This document shows, one piece after another, positions 18,125 to 28,350 of a stretch of 44,633 nt of DNA. The notes under the pieces are model-generated. The model worked only from the letters and a program-made list of their open reading frames with translations, searched no databases and had not been told where the DNA came from. The translations under genes and the position numbers were made by a program. This DNA is from Clostridium homopropionicum DSM 5847 (GTDB lineage: Bacteria > Bacillota > Clostridia > Clostridiales > Clostridiaceae), in contig NZ_LHUR01000042.1 in NCBI RefSeq assembly GCF_001263795.1, forward strand, positions 388,639 to 433,271, written 5' to 3'. Numbering within the stretch: position 1 is the stretch's first letter; each line of letters starts with the position of its first letter.

Positions 18125-18988
18125 ATGCCTAGAATACCACGAATTATTTTTGAGGGTGCAATTTATCATATTTATCAGAGAGGAAATAACAAGGATTTCA
18201 TTTTTAATAATGATAACCACAAGGCGTTTTTTATAAAACAACTTAAAGATTATAAACAAAAATTTGATTATCAGATACTTGGATATGTAGTCATGAACAA
18301 TCACTATCACTTGTTGATAAAAACAAATAACGATCCTATCTATAAAATAATGTTCAGTATTAATAACGTTATGGGAAAATTTCTATCTAGAGAATTATCT
18401 AGATCTGGTCACAATTTCGAGGGAAGGTACAATAGTAAACTTGTAGATAATAAAGCTTATCTTTTATGGCTTCTTAGATATATACATAGAAACCCTTTGA
18501 GGGCAAAAATTTGCGATGACTTAAATGATTATAGATGGTGCAGCCACTTTTATTATAAAACAGGCCTTGCTAGCTTTGTAGATATCAACTTCATTTTGAA
18601 TATTATCTCTTCAAACAAAAATAAGGCTATTATGCAATACATCAACTTTATCAATAATTCTCACTATGAAGATGACATGACAACTGATATGGAAACAATA
18701 AAAAAAGATTTTTCTATAATAGAAGCTTCAAATTTATTTAGTTATAATCCTTCACCAAAGTCTGCACTTACTAGTTTAAATGATATTTTTGAATCATTAA
18801 ACTTTCCTGATGATTTAAAAACTTCTATTAGAAAAGGTAGTAAAAGTCGGTCTCTAACCAGCTATAAAATAAATTTTATTAAATCTGCTCTAGTTCACAA
18901 GTATTCATTAGTAGAGATCAGTTCTTTTATAAATGTGTCCCCTTCAGCCTTAGGTAAGTTTGTCGCCTATCATAAAATTGCTCAATAA
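18125..18988 (+). CDS. REP-associated tyrosine transposase (RAYT, Y1/HUH family)
   Basis: 287 residues. The HUH nuclease motif is NNHYHLL (H60, H62) and the probable catalytic tyrosine is Y119 in RYIHRNPLRA, the pattern of RAYT proteins (IS200-like Y1 superfamily). A C-terminal domain (about 225-287, SLTSYKINFIKSALV..YSLVEISSFINVSPSALGK) has a helix-turn-helix of the DnaA-C type found in a subset of these proteins. The open frame is intact, with AAGGAG before ATG. Palindromic repeats of one family flank it in inverted sense (17994-18045 and 18991-19036), and five more copies lie within 10 kb. RAYTs nick and join single-stranded DNA at REP hairpins and are usually single-copy, domesticated or slow movers. 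Confidence 0.93.
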   Translation: MPRIPRIIFEGAIYHIYQRGNNKDFIFNNDNHKAFFIKQLKDYKQKFDYQILGYVVMNNHYHLLIKTNNDPIYKIMFSINNVMGKFLSRELSRSGHNFEGRYNSKLVDNKAYLLWLLRYIHRNPLRAKICDDLNDYRWCSHFYYKTGLASFVDINFILNIISSNKNKAIMQYINFINNSHYEDDMTTDMETIKKDFSIIEASNLFSYNPSPKSALTSLNDIFESLNFPDDLKTSIRKGSKSRSLTSYKINFIKSALVHKYSLVEISSFINVSPSALGKFVAYHKIAQ

Positions 18989-18990
18989 AA

Positions 18991-19036
18991 AGAGAATAGT
19001 TTTGTCTATTCTCCTTTCTCCGGTGCCAGGCACCTT
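18991..19036 (-). repeat. REP-like repeat copy 3 (right flank of the RAYT gene)
   Basis: Reverse orientation. A hairpin GAGAATAG/CTATTCTC (18992-19013) is followed by CTTTCTCC and the palindrome GGTGCCAGGCACC, ending CTT at 19036. It starts two bases after the RAYT stop codon and could also act as its terminator. No boundary duplication is seen here. Confidence 0.92.
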
Positions 19037-19072
19037 ATAATATAATTATAAAAATATTATAATTATGTTTAT

Positions 19073-21445
19073 TTACAATAATTTATTGTAGTTTATTAAG
19101 CTTCCTGCTAAAATTATGTCTTTCTCGTCCTTTGTTAGATCATTTACATGAAGGATGATATCTATATTGCCTTTATTGTTAATTACTCTAGCTGTAATAT
19201 TTTCTTTGCCATCTTTTATAGCCTTTCTTATATTCTCTATAAAAATGTAATCTCCAACTTCAAACCCACTAAAGCCTGAATTTTCTATTGTATTAATTGT
19301 GAATGGGATCATGCCCCAATTAATCAAGTTACTTCTGTATCTTTTAGTAGCGTAATCCTCAGCAATATTAGCAAATCCACCTAACACTTTCTGACAAGAA
19401 GCTGCTTGCTCCCTTGCTGAACCATCTCCAGGTTTTACAGCATAAATAACACTTCCAATTTGGGTGCTTTTTATTAAATCTTCCAAAGATATATCCTTAA
19501 TATTCTTTTCTCCAATAGCTTGTAGAAATACCCTTTCAAGTTCTTTAATATTATCTATATCTTTATTATTTTTATTGCTAATAAAAACCTGTCTCAGCCT
19601 TTCTAACTCTTGTACGTCCTTTGCCCTTCCAACGTAATTAGGATCCTTTCTTGAAAGAGTAAATTCTGCAAGCTTTAGAGGATTTGATCGATAAGAAGAA
19701 GTTTCTCCAGAAGGTATAAGCTCGTCTGTTGTAGTAACTGGGTCATTTATTACAGAAGCTACTTTTAACAAAATATTATCAGCAAGCGGCTGCATCTCTG
19801 TCCAATCTGCAATATTAGGACCATATTTCAAGTCACTTTCAACTATTGGCTTTTTAAAACCGTAATAAACTCTATTTTTATATACTGTGTCATTAAAATT
19901 ATACTCCATTTCAATATCAGATATATTAATTTCAGTAGCTGGTGTCAATACTCCACCATTTATAGCTGTAGCTGCAATTGAAAGTGAGTCCATTAGGGCA
20001 ACTGATGCAATTTGTCCTGTGCTTGGTTTAGAGCCTTCTCTATTTGGAAAGTTTCTTGTGGTATGTCTTATACTTAGTCCGTTGTTCCCTGGTACATCCC
20101 CCGCCCCAAAGCAAGGCCCGCAAAAGGCAGTTTTAACTGTTACACCTGCCTCAATAAGCTTTTCTATGGAACCATTTTTAATTAGTTCTATATATATTGG
20201 TTGGCTTGCAGGATATACACTAAAATTAAAATAGTCATTACCCATAGATTGTGAACTTATGATTTCTGATATCTTAAATATATTTTCGTAGCTTCCTCCA
20301 GAGCAGCCGGCAACAATACCTTGATCTACCTTAATTCTTCCATTTATAATCTTATCTGTAAGCTTGAATTGAATATCTGGATTGTCCATTTGCTTTTGCC
20401 CTTCTGCCTCTACTGACTTCAATATTTCTTCAGCATTTTTATTGAATTCTGCAATACTGAATACATTGCTTGGATGAAATGGAAGAGCTATCATAGGCTC
20501 AACTTCACTTAAATCTACTCTAACTAATCCATCATAGTAAGCAACTTCGCCAGGTTCAAGCTTTGTATAAGTTTCTGGTCGTCCGTGGATAGTATAGTAT
20601 TCTTTAACCTTTTCATCTGTACACCAAATTGAGCTTAAACAAGTTGTCTCTGTTGTCATAACATCAATGCCGTTTCTAAAATCAATTGATAAATTATAAA
20701 TCCCTGGCCCAACAAATTCAAGAATCTTATTTTTAACAAAACCTCTTTTGAATACTGTTCCAATTATAGAAAGTGCCACATCTTGAGGACCTACCCCTAA
20801 CTTTGGCTTTCCTTCTAGATACACTGCTATAACTTCAGGATAGCTAATGTCATAGGTCTTTCCAAGAAGCTGTTTTACAAGTTCCGGCCCACCTTCTCCA
20901 ATTCCCATGGTTCCAAGAGAACCATAACGAGTGTGGCTATCTGAGCCTAAAATCATACTTCCGCAAGAAGCCATCATTTCTCTCATATACTGATGTATTA
21001 CCGCCTGGTGAGCTGGTACATATATTCCGCCATATTTTTTTGCTGCTGATAATCCAAAAATATGATCATCTTCGTTTATTGTTCCACCAACAGTACAAAG
21101 GCTATTATGGCAATTAGTTAAAATATATGGAATAGGAAACTCTTTTAATCCGCTTGCCTTTGCAGTCTGTGTAATTCCCACATAAGTGATATCGTGAGAT
21201 GCCAATGCATCAAATTTTATATTTAATTTTTTATCCTCATCAGATTTATTATGCTTCATTAAAATATCAAAAGCTATGGTATTCTTTCTTGCTATATCTT
21301 GGTTAAGAAAACTGCTTAAATTGCTTATATCTTCTCCAGCATTTTTCAATTGTCTCTCTGTATCCTCTAGTGAAATTTTATTTTCATAGCCTAAAATTGT
21401 CTTACCTTTATAAATATATACTCCCCTATCAATAATTTCTACCAT
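19073..21445 (-). CDS. aconitase-family hydratase (YbhJ-like)
   Basis: 790 residues, the length of the single-chain aconitase-like hydratases typified by E. coli YbhJ, whose substrate is not settled. [4Fe-4S] ligands are suggested by [21 protein letters not shown] and [11 protein letters not shown]; active-site blocks [12 protein letters not shown] and the C-terminal swivel domain with [10 protein letters not shown] and [13 protein letters not shown] are present. It probably adds or removes water on a hydroxy- or tricarboxylate. It is not the normal citrate-cycle aconitase, which lacks this arrangement. Ribosome site AAGGAGG. Divergent from a LysR regulator, whose usual target would be this gene. 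Confidence 0.85.
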   Translation of the reverse strand: MVEIIDRGVYIYKGKTILGYENKISLEDTERQLKNAGEDISNLSSFLNQDIARKNTIAFDILMKHNKSDEDKKLNIKFDALASHDITYVGITQTAKASGLKEFPIPYILTNCHNSLCTVGGTINEDDHIFGLSAAKKYGGIYVPAHQAVIHQYMREMMASCGSMILGSDSHTRYGSLGTMGIGEGGPELVKQLLGKTYDISYPEVIAVYLEGKPKLGVGPQDVALSIIGTVFKRGFVKNKILEFVGPGIYNLSIDFRNGIDVMTTETTCLSSIWCTDEKVKEYYTIHGRPETYTKLEPGEVAYYDGLVRVDLSEVEPMIALPFHPSNVFSIAEFNKNAEEILKSVEAEGQKQMDNPDIQFKLTDKIINGRIKVDQGIVAGCSGGSYENIFKISEIISSQSMGNDYFNFSVYPASQPIYIELIKNGSIEKLIEAGVTVKTAFCGPCFGAGDVPGNNGLSIRHTTRNFPNREGSKPSTGQIASVALMDSLSIAATAINGGVLTPATEINISDIEMEYNFNDTVYKNRVYYGFKKPIVESDLKYGPNIADWTEMQPLADNILLKVASVINDPVTTTDELIPSGETSSYRSNPLKLAEFTLSRKDPNYVGRAKDVQELERLRQVFISNKNNKDIDNIKELERVFLQAIGEKNIKDISLEDLIKSTQIGSVIYAVKPGDGSAREQAASCQKVLGGFANIAEDYATKRYRSNLINWGMIPFTINTIENSGFSGFEVGDYIFIENIRKAIKDGKENITARVINNKGNIDIILHVNDLTKDEKDIILAGSLINYNKLL

Positions 21446-21631
21446 AACACAGACCTCCTTATAATCAAAGAATTGCTACTCTTACTTTGACTCTATTCAA
21501 TTTTTCCTGTATTATTATAGCAAAGAATTATATATATTAATAATATTTAAAAAGTGTATCATTTATATAAAAATCATATAAATACAGCTATAAAAATATA
21601 TCACCAATATTATGTTAGAGGTGTAATTTTA

Positions 21632-22495
21632 ATGGATATTAGGCAGCTTACATATTTTCTTACAATTGCTGAAGAAGGTAACATATCTAGGGCAGCAGAA
21701 AAATTGCATATGGCTCAGCCACCGCTAAGTCAGCAGCTAAAACTTCTTGAAAATGAATTGGGTATGAAACTAGTGGACAGAAATACTCGAAAAATTCAAT
21801 TAACAGATGTAGGTAAAACTCTTGAGCACAGGGCTAAACAAATATTGAAATTAATAGAATCAACAGAAAAGGAATTAAAAGATATTAATGAAGGTCTTCA
21901 GGGTACTCTCTCCATTGGCAGCGTATCTTCTGCAGGAGCAACCCTATTACCTGATAGAATTCGCAGCTTCTATGAAAAATATCCTGGAATAACCTTCGAA
22001 ATATTAGATGAAGATACTCCAAAGATAATAGAACTACTAAATAATGGAGGTATAGACATTGGGATTATCAGAACCCCTTTTAATATTGAAAGCTTTGAAT
22101 CTATATATCTTCCAGATGAGCCAATGGTAGTTGCTGGTATAAAAATTCCCTGGGAAGAAAATCAAAAATTTATATGTTTATCTGATTTAACCGAGAAGCC
22201 CTTGATTGTACAGCGCAGATACGAGGATATGATAGTACAGTTATGTCATAAGGAAGGTTTTTATCCTAGAATACTTTGTAAAAGCAATGATGTCAGAACT
22301 ATATTACTATGGGCTAGCACTGGACTTGGTCTAGCTATAGTTCCTAAAAATTGTATAAGTCTCATAGGAAACGTCCATCTAGAATTTAAAGAAATACAAG
22401 AATCCTCCTTAAATGTGGGCACTGCTATAATATGGCTAAAAGATCGATTTATTTCCTCTGCTGCAAGACACTTTTTAAAAACCTTTGAAGTATAA
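21632..22495 (+). CDS. LysR-family transcriptional regulator
   Basis: 287 residues from MDIRQLTYFLTIAEEGNIS. Winged HTH (1-60: ISRAAEKLHMAQPPLSQQLKLLENELGMKLVDR) and a periplasmic-binding-like effector domain (about 90-287). A frame extension of 26 codons upstream is rejected because ATG at 21632 has AGAGGTG before it and fits the family start. It is divergent from the hydratase gene over 186 bases, the classic arrangement for a LysR activator and its target. Effector unknown; a substrate of the hydratase is a reasonable guess. Confidence 0.93.
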   Translation: MDIRQLTYFLTIAEEGNISRAAEKLHMAQPPLSQQLKLLENELGMKLVDRNTRKIQLTDVGKTLEHRAKQILKLIESTEKELKDINEGLQGTLSIGSVSSAGATLLPDRIRSFYEKYPGITFEILDEDTPKIIELLNNGGIDIGIIRTPFNIESFESIYLPDEPMVVAGIKIPWEENQKFICLSDLTEKPLIVQRRYEDMIVQLCHKEGFYPRILCKSNDVRTILLWASTGLGLAIVPKNCISLIGNVHLEFKEIQESSLNVGTAIIWLKDRFISSAARHFLKTFEV

Positions 22496-22540
22496 CAAAG
22501 AAATTGTTATCTCTAAAATCATAATTATCTATAAATATAA

Positions 22541-22590
22541 AAGGAGATTAGCGTTTTTGCTATTCTCCTTTCTCCGGTGCCAGGTACCTT
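22541..22590 (-). repeat. REP-like repeat copy 4
   Basis: Reverse orientation between convergent genes. Hairpin arms AAGGAGA (22541-22547) and TCTCCTT (22564-22570) are followed by TCTCC and GGTGCCAGGTACC, one base off the palindrome consensus. It may serve as a terminator for the LysR gene. Confidence 0.9.
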
Positions 22591-22606
22591 ACTTTTTTTA
22601 TTTATG

Positions 22607-23155
22607 TTATTTAATAAGCTTTGACAAAGCTTTAAATTCTGGTGAACCCGATCCTTTCATTAGATCAAATAATACTGTTTCTGTATTAGTTATTACTGCT
22701 CCTATACTCTTCATTAAATCTAAACCATTTCTATAATTTCCCTTTGATCTTGAAGCTACTGCATCAGAAACAAGGAAAACTTCATATCCTAATCCAATTA
22801 AACCTCTTACTGTCTGGAAAACACAAACATGAGTTTCTGTACCCACAACCATTATTTTTTTTCTTCCTTTTTCTTTAATAGCAGCAACTATTTCATCTGT
22901 ACATGCTGAAAAAGAATTTTTTTCAAATATTTGTGCATTTTCTAAAGAATTAGCAATTTCAGTAACTGTTTTTCCTAATCCCTTTGGATAATGTTCTGTA
23001 ACTATTACTGGCATATTCATTGCCTTTGCTGCAGCTGCTAAGATATTTGTCTTTTCTATTATTTCTTTTCCATATTTCATTGCTGGAAATAATCTTTCTT
23101 GCATATCAATTATAAGCAAAATAGAATCTTCTTTATACAAAGTAAATTTATCCAT
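22607..23155 (-). CDS. isochorismatase-family cysteine hydrolase
   Basis: 182 residues, standard size for the family. The catalytic triad is visible: D17 (LLIIDMQERL), K79 (IFEKNSFSA) and C111 (GTETHVCVFQTVRGL). These enzymes cleave amide or ether bonds in small compounds; this one resembles the YcaC-like or nicotinamidase-related subgroups, but it lacks the metal-binding DxH pattern of true nicotinamidase, so I do not call it PncA. Ribosome site AAAGG before ATG. Single gene between REP copies 4 and 5. Confidence 0.9.
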   Translation of the reverse strand: MDKFTLYKEDSILLIIDMQERLFPAMKYGKEIIEKTNILAAAAKAMNMPVIVTEHYPKGLGKTVTEIANSLENAQIFEKNSFSACTDEIVAAIKEKGRKKIMVVGTETHVCVFQTVRGLIGLGYEVFLVSDAVASRSKGNYRNGLDLMKSIGAVITNTETVLFDLMKGSGSPEFKALSKLIK

Positions 23156-23253
23156 TGTAAACCACCTTTCTTTTTTATAATTTTATAATTAGAATTATTT
23201 TACCAAAGATATTTTTATTTAACCATAAATTTATTAAATTTGCTTATGAAAAA

Positions 23254-23324
23254 AGAACAGCCAAAAACTATTCTCCTTTCTCCGGTGCCAGGCACCTTTT
23301 AAATTAAGGCACCTTTTAAATTAA
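23254..23324 (-). repeat. REP-like repeat copy 5, with 17-bp boundary duplication
   Basis: Reverse orientation: CTATTCTCC, TTTCTCC, then GGTGCCAGGCACC. The terminus and flank GGCACCTTTTAAATTAA appears twice in perfect tandem (23291-23307, 23308-23324). It ends five bases from the stop codon of the FtsX-type permease gene. Confidence 0.93.
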
Positions 23325-23329
23325 ATTTT

Positions 23330-26300
23330 TTAATCTACTGATTTTAAAGATTCTACCATTCCAATTTTTCTTAGGGTGAAGTACATTACAAAATTTACGA
23401 TGCCGGTAAATACCATTGTAAGTATTGCTGCATATATGAAGCTTAAGGCTTTAATTTCCCTTCCAAACATTATATAGTCAATTTCTGCAGTAACTATAAT
23501 AAACTTGTGGAAGAAAATCCCTAGTACGAGCCCTATGGCCATGCCTATTATTGTGAGAATGATATTTTCTCTATATACATAGGCTGAAACTTCCCTATCG
23601 TAAAATCCTAAAACCTTTATTGTTGCTATTTCTCGCAATCTTTCTGTAATATTTACATTAGTCAGATTATATAATACAACAAAAGCTAATGCTCCTGCTG
23701 AAGCAATTAAAACTAGAATAACATAATTAAGGCTTCCTATCATTTCCTGAAAATCACTGCTTATACCAGATGTAAAACTTACTGAGGAGATGTCTCCCCC
23801 CTTTAATATATCAATAGAAAGCTTATCTTGAAAAGCATCACTGGTATCACTTGTTTTAGCAAGTATCTGCTGAAATTTTATCTTTTTACTATATACTTTC
23901 TCGTAAAGGCTAGGAGACATATATACATAGTGTGAAAGATAATTTTCAGTTATTCCAGTTACTTTAACCTTTAACTTTTTCGCCTCTCCATCTTTAATGT
24001 AAATTTCATCTCCTACTTTTGCCTGAAGCATTTTTGCAATTTTCTCGGTTAAAATAACTCCTTCATCGATTAAAGATAGCTTTTCTTTACTCACTCTATT
24101 TCTAAAGGTTATAAAATCATCTACTTTTTTTGTATCTTCCGGAACATATAAAAAAGCTGTTTTTTCTTTATCTCCTTTACCAATGTCTATGCTCTGCTCT
24201 TTTATAAATATATAATTTCCTATTCTGCTATCTTTTGATATTTCATTTGCAATGTTTTTAGAATTCTCAATATAAATCTCTTTTTCTAAACTCATTATCA
24301 TCTGATAGTTGTATAATTCATAATATTGTTTAGAAACAATAGATACAATGGAGTCTTTAAGCCCAAACCCCGATAATAGCAGTGCTGTACATCCTCCAAT
24401 TCCAAGAATAGTCATTATGAAACGCTTTTTATATCTAAATAAGTTTCTTGCAGTAACCTTATGGGTAAAGTTTAAGCGTGTCCATATAAACTTAATCCTC
24501 TCAAGTAAAATTCTTTTACCTGCTCTAGGTGCCTTTGGTCTCATTAAAGCTGCAGGTGTTTCCATTAGCTCCTTATAACAGGCGAACCATGTAGCTATTG
24601 TAGTTGAAAGTACTGCACAAGCAGTTGACAATAGAGCATAATGTATATTAAATTCTGTAATCACAGGAGGCATTGTATACATAATTCTATAGGCATTATA
24701 AATTACCGTCGGAAATACTTTAAATCCTACTAATAATCCAAAAAGGCTTCCGCTTGCACTTGCAAACATGGCATAAAACATGTATTTAGTAGCTATTGAA
24801 AACTTGCTATACCCTAATGCCTTTAATGTACCTATATAAATTCTCTGCTCATCTACCATTCTGGTCATAGTTGTCAAACAAACTAATGCTGCAATAAGGA
24901 AAAAGAACACTGGGAAAACTTGCGCAATGGCATCTACTCTCTCAGCTGCCTTGCCGTAATCCACAAATTCAATTTGCATGTTTCTATCAAGCACATACCA
25001 AAGAGGCTTTTCTAATTTTTTTATTTCCTCCTCAGCATCTGAAAGTTTTTGATAGCCTTCAGCTATTTTTTCATCTGATTCCTTTTTACCTTTTTCATAG
25101 TCTTTTATTCTCTGCTGTAACTCTGCCTTAGAAGCTTCAAGTTTATTATGAGCTTTTGTGAACTCACTTTCTGCCTTTATTTTATTAGCTTGCAGCTTTT
25201 CTTCTTGCTCCTGCAGTTGTTTTTTGTTATTATCAAGAGTTTGTTTACCACTAATTAGTTTTACCTCTCCTTCAGCTAACTCATTTTTCTTTGAAGCCAA
25301 TTGTGTTTTTGATGCCTCAAGCTGCTGCTTTGCTGCAGTCAACTGTTCGTCGTAAGCTTTTACCTTAGCTTCTAACTCTGCCCTCTCTGCTTCAGAAAGA
25401 TTTTGGTTGGTTGCTAGAATCTGTTTCATTCCATTTAACTGAGATTCCTGCTCACTTAGCTGTTTTTCAGCAGCATTTATTTTTTCTTCAGCACTTAAAA
25501 ATTCCTTTTCGGCTTGTGCTTTTGCAGCATTGAAATTTTCAAGCTGAATGTTGTATTGTGCATATGCATCTTGGAGCTTTTTGTATCCATCTGCTATTTT
25601 AGCTTCTCCATCGCTTAAGCTTTTGTTTGTTTCTCTTTCCTTATCCTGAAGTTCTTTTTCTCCATTGGTAATCTTTATTCTTGCATCCTGAAGCTTTTCT
25701 TCTGCTTTTTTAATCTCACTCTTCTGTCTATCTTCAGCTTCTTTAATTTCGTTTCTCCTATCTTGCAGCTTTTTATTTGCCTCTGAAATTATTTCTTCAT
25801 ATCTAATATCAGCTCTTACTTTTCCTTTATCTTCTAGAGCCTTTTTAACAGGTTTAACAACTTCATTATAATCATCTCCATAGGTAAACAGGTCTCTAGC
25901 TCCATTAACTGTCAAAAAAATCTCAGTGTAAACTGGCATTTTGAAGTCTTCCTTAGAGACCATAATGAAACTGTCCACCTTACCATTTCCAATACTGCTT
26001 GTCCCTCTCTCGAAAGAGATGTAGTAAGGGGTTTCTATAAAACCAACAATAGTATATTCCGTACTCTTTAAACTCTCACTTATATCTTTACTTCCTCCAG
26101 AATTAAGCTTTAATTTAGAGCCTATAGTCATACCCGGATTTAGCATTTTACCTTTTTCCGCTAAACATTCTCCTGGCTTTTTAGGGTATCTTCCTTCAAC
26201 TAGCTTAACTCTATTTATATAAGACTCATCTGGATTATTAAGCTTATCAACTGGAAGAGACAACACCTTAATTACTAAGTCTTCTTTATCTACATTTACA

Positions 26301-26590
26301 ATTGTATCTATTGAATAAGCAGGTAACACTCCCTCTATTCCGGGAACCTTTTTTATAGTATTTATATCATCTTCATTAAAGCCCATGGTTGAAACAAGCT
26401 TTATATCCATAAGCCTATAGTCATCAAAATATTTGTCTGCAGTAACTTTCATATCTGGACATGTAGCCTTTATACCAGCAAAGAAAGCTACTCCCAGTGC
26501 AACTATAGCAAAAATTGATAGAAATTTACTAAGAGTACGCCTTATCTCCCTAAAGGCATCCTTAAGTAAAGCATTTTTCATAATTACCAT
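23330..26590 (-). CDS. FtsX-type ABC permease with long coiled coil
   Basis: 1086 residues. Topology: one N-terminal membrane helix (about 18-40), a large outside domain, a long Glu/Lys/Gln-rich coiled coil (about 265-520), three helices of a first FtsX core (about 555-680), a second soluble domain, and a last FtsX core (about 960-1075). This is the fused MacB/FtsX-like architecture seen in Firmicute ABC systems of unknown cargo. The long helical hairpin outside the membrane is like those of the large Bacteroidota/Firmicute putative permeases. The start overlaps the stop of the ATPase gene by seven bases (or Met4 just after it), so the pair is co-translated. A role in cell-envelope or peptide handling is possible but unproved. 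Confidence 0.9.
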   Translation of the reverse strand: MVIMKNALLKDAFREIRRTLSKFLSIFAIVALGVAFFAGIKATCPDMKVTADKYFDDYRLMDIKLVSTMGFNEDDINTIKKVPGIEGVLPAYSIDTIVNVDKEDLVIKVLSLPVDKLNNPDESYINRVKLVEGRYPKKPGECLAEKGKMLNPGMTIGSKLKLNSGGSKDISESLKSTEYTIVGFIETPYYISFERGTSSIGNGKVDSFIMVSKEDFKMPVYTEIFLTVNGARDLFTYGDDYNEVVKPVKKALEDKGKVRADIRYEEIISEANKKLQDRRNEIKEAEDRQKSEIKKAEEKLQDARIKITNGEKELQDKERETNKSLSDGEAKIADGYKKLQDAYAQYNIQLENFNAAKAQAEKEFLSAEEKINAAEKQLSEQESQLNGMKQILATNQNLSEAERAELEAKVKAYDEQLTAAKQQLEASKTQLASKKNELAEGEVKLISGKQTLDNNKKQLQEQEEKLQANKIKAESEFTKAHNKLEASKAELQQRIKDYEKGKKESDEKIAEGYQKLSDAEEEIKKLEKPLWYVLDRNMQIEFVDYGKAAERVDAIAQVFPVFFFLIAALVCLTTMTRMVDEQRIYIGTLKALGYSKFSIATKYMFYAMFASASGSLFGLLVGFKVFPTVIYNAYRIMYTMPPVITEFNIHYALLSTACAVLSTTIATWFACYKELMETPAALMRPKAPRAGKRILLERIKFIWTRLNFTHKVTARNLFRYKKRFIMTILGIGGCTALLLSGFGLKDSIVSIVSKQYYELYNYQMIMSLEKEIYIENSKNIANEISKDSRIGNYIFIKEQSIDIGKGDKEKTAFLYVPEDTKKVDDFITFRNRVSKEKLSLIDEGVILTEKIAKMLQAKVGDEIYIKDGEAKKLKVKVTGITENYLSHYVYMSPSLYEKVYSKKIKFQQILAKTSDTSDAFQDKLSIDILKGGDISSVSFTSGISSDFQEMIGSLNYVILVLIASAGALAFVVLYNLTNVNITERLREIATIKVLGFYDREVSAYVYRENIILTIIGMAIGLVLGIFFHKFIIVTAEIDYIMFGREIKALSFIYAAILTMVFTGIVNFVMYFTLRKIGMVESLKSVD

Positions 26591-27288
26591 TCAATCCTTT
26601 CCACAGGAATTGGATTTTCATTAATTTCAATGCTTTCTACTCTGCCATTTTTTACTTTAATAATTTTATCTGCCATGGGAGCAATGGCTAGATTATGAGT
26701 TATTACTATTACTGTCATCCCCATATTTCTGCAGGTATCTTGAAGCAGTTTTAAGATTGCTTTACCAGTATTGTAATCTAAAGCACCTGTTGGTTCATCA
26801 CATAATAATAGCTTAGGATTTTTTGCAAGTGCTCTTGCTATTGCCACTCTTTGCTGCTCACCACCAGAAAGCTGTGCAGGAAAGTTGTCCATTCTTTCTT
26901 TTAGTCCAACCTGCTCCAAAACTAATCTTGGATTTAATGGGTTTTTACATATTTGAGTAGCTAGTTCCACATTTTCAACAGCCGTTAAATTTTGCACTAA
27001 GTTATAAAATTGAAAAACAAACCCTATATCAAATCTTCTATAGGTTGTTAACTGCTTTGAATTATACTTGCTTATTTCATTCCCATCTACTATTACTTTT
27101 CCGTCACTTGATGTATCCATTCCGCCTAATATGTTTAATACTGTACTTTTACCAGCACCACTAGGACCTGCAATCACTACGAATTCTCCCTTATCTACTG
27201 ATAAAGATACCCCGTCTAATGCCTTAATTTCTACTTCTCCCATTTCATAATACTTTTTAACATCAATTAACTCTATATACTTGTACAA
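26584..27288 (-). CDS. ABC transporter ATP-binding protein (MacB/LolD type)
   Basis: 234 residues. Walker [10 protein letters not shown] (about 41-49), Q-loop [18 protein letters not shown], signature [15 protein letters not shown], Walker [13 protein letters not shown], switch VITHN. The GEQQR signature and LD.xTG after Walker B mark the LolD/MacB/FtsE group that works with FtsX-like permeases, here the downstream 1086-residue protein, as a mechanotransmitter rather than a classical pump. Confidence 0.95.
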   Translation of the reverse strand: MYKYIELIDVKKYYEMGEVEIKALDGVSLSVDKGEFVVIAGPSGAGKSTVLNILGGMDTSSDGKVIVDGNEISKYNSKQLTTYRRFDIGFVFQFYNLVQNLTAVENVELATQICKNPLNPRLVLEQVGLKERMDNFPAQLSGGEQQRVAIARALAKNPKLLLCDEPTGALDYNTGKAILKLLQDTCRNMGMTVIVITHNLAIAPMADKIIKVKNGRVESIEINENPIPVERIEW

Positions 27289-27440
27289 TTATTTACCTCC
27301 ATACTTATTCAGAGTTTATTTTTTGCTTATGAATCCCATATGATTACGATATAGATATTATACAATAATTGCCTTATCCCTGAATAGTATATGTAATTAT
27401 ATTTAAGCATAGACAAAAGTATCTTATGTTGAAAGTAGTT

Positions 27441-27489
27441 TTCTCTTTTCGACCGTGCCAGGCACCTTATATTTAGGCACCTTATATTT
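27441..27489 (-). repeat. REP-like repeat copy 6, variant CGACC form, with 15-bp duplication
   Basis: Reverse orientation: TTCTCTTTTCGACC then GTGCCAGGCACC. GGCACCTTATATTTA and GGCACCTTATATTTT stand in tandem (27461-27475, 27476-27490). The CGACCG variant of the CTCCGG block is shared only with copy 7. Confidence 0.88.
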
Positions 27490-27809
27490 TATATATTTAC
27501 AATTAGTTCTGCTTCAGTGGCAGCCTTTACGTCTTCTATTGTATAGCCTTCACCAATTTCTCTTAGCATTAGGCCTTCTTTAGTTACTTCCATTACTCCC
27601 ATTTCAGTTATTATTAAATTAACTTGTCCTGCTGCTGTTAACGGAAGATTGCATTCTTTTAGTATTTTAGGGCTTCCTTTTGCAGTATGCTCCAGGGTGA
27701 ATAGTTACTTACATGTCCACCACCAGCATTGACAAGATCCTTATGTTCCTTCCCTGCTTCAGGAGCAGGTCCTATACCAACAAAACCATTTTCTACGTTT
27801 AAATATAAA
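27489..27809 (-). pseudogene. broken CoA-transferase beta subunit (AtoA/CtfB type)
   Basis: Reading the minus strand, an early piece (VENGFVGIGPAPEAGKEHKDLVNAGGG, split for length) jumps within a few codons to a late piece starting HTAKGSPKILKECN and ending TEAELIVNI. In an intact 3-oxoacid CoA-transferase beta subunit about 70-80 residues, including the catalytic Glu region or its neighbours, lie between. The two parts are in different frames, so the gene is dead. The late part is close to the C-terminus of the CoA-transferase gene at the right edge of the window (44444-44633), which suggests paralogous copies. REP copy 6 lies at its 3' end. Confidence 0.85.
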
Positions 27810-27817
27810 ATTATTAC

Positions 27818-28345
27818 TTATTCTAAGCTCAGCCCACAGCTTTCCGATACTTCCTTATATTTATCTACGTTATCTTCATCATCAAAAAACATCGGAAATC
27901 TCATATTATAATTTCCCCATATAGTACATGGGAACTTTGTAAAATAAAATGTAGAAAACAATATTTCCCTGGTGCATAACCTAGTTATAAAATGAACGGC
28001 TTCTTTCTGTAACCTAAAAAATATGGTTTCATCTTTTATTTCATTTATGTGTGTTTTTAGAATAGACCTATCCTCTTCTTCAAGTAATGTAAATAGATTA
28101 TTCTTTGCTTCTTCATCTAATTTACTTAAATAAAAATCCACATAGGAATTCTCATAGCCGTTTAAATGGAACACTTTTTCTATGAATTCTATAAACTTTT
28201 GCTCATCCGTATTTTTACTCTCTTCACCTTTACTTTTTAAAATAAAATTTTGAAATTTATCAAAACCTTCATTTATATTACTAAATCTTATTTTTACCTT
28301 TGCTTTAAACAACTCTTCACTTACAGGTTCAAGTACATGCCCCAT
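27818..28345 (-). CDS. protein of unknown function
   Basis: 175 residues, mostly alpha-helical, acidic middle (KGEESKNTDEQKF), with an aromatic-rich segment near the C-terminus (STFYFTKFPCTIWGNYNMRFPMFF). No signal peptide or known motif was recognised. The frame ends nine bases before the broken CoA-transferase gene, so its C-terminus may itself be a product of a deletion. Its ribosome site, AAAGGAG six bases before ATG, belongs to REP copy 7. It may be a real gene borrowing the repeat for translation, or a fragment. Confidence 0.5.
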   Translation of the reverse strand: MGHVLEPVSEELFKAKVKIRFSNINEGFDKFQNFILKSKGEESKNTDEQKFIEFIEKVFHLNGYENSYVDFYLSKLDEEAKNNLFTLLEEEDRSILKTHINEIKDETIFFRLQKEAVHFITRLCTREILFSTFYFTKFPCTIWGNYNMRFPMFFDDEDNVDKYKEVSESCGLSLE

Positions 28346-28350
28346 TGTAA

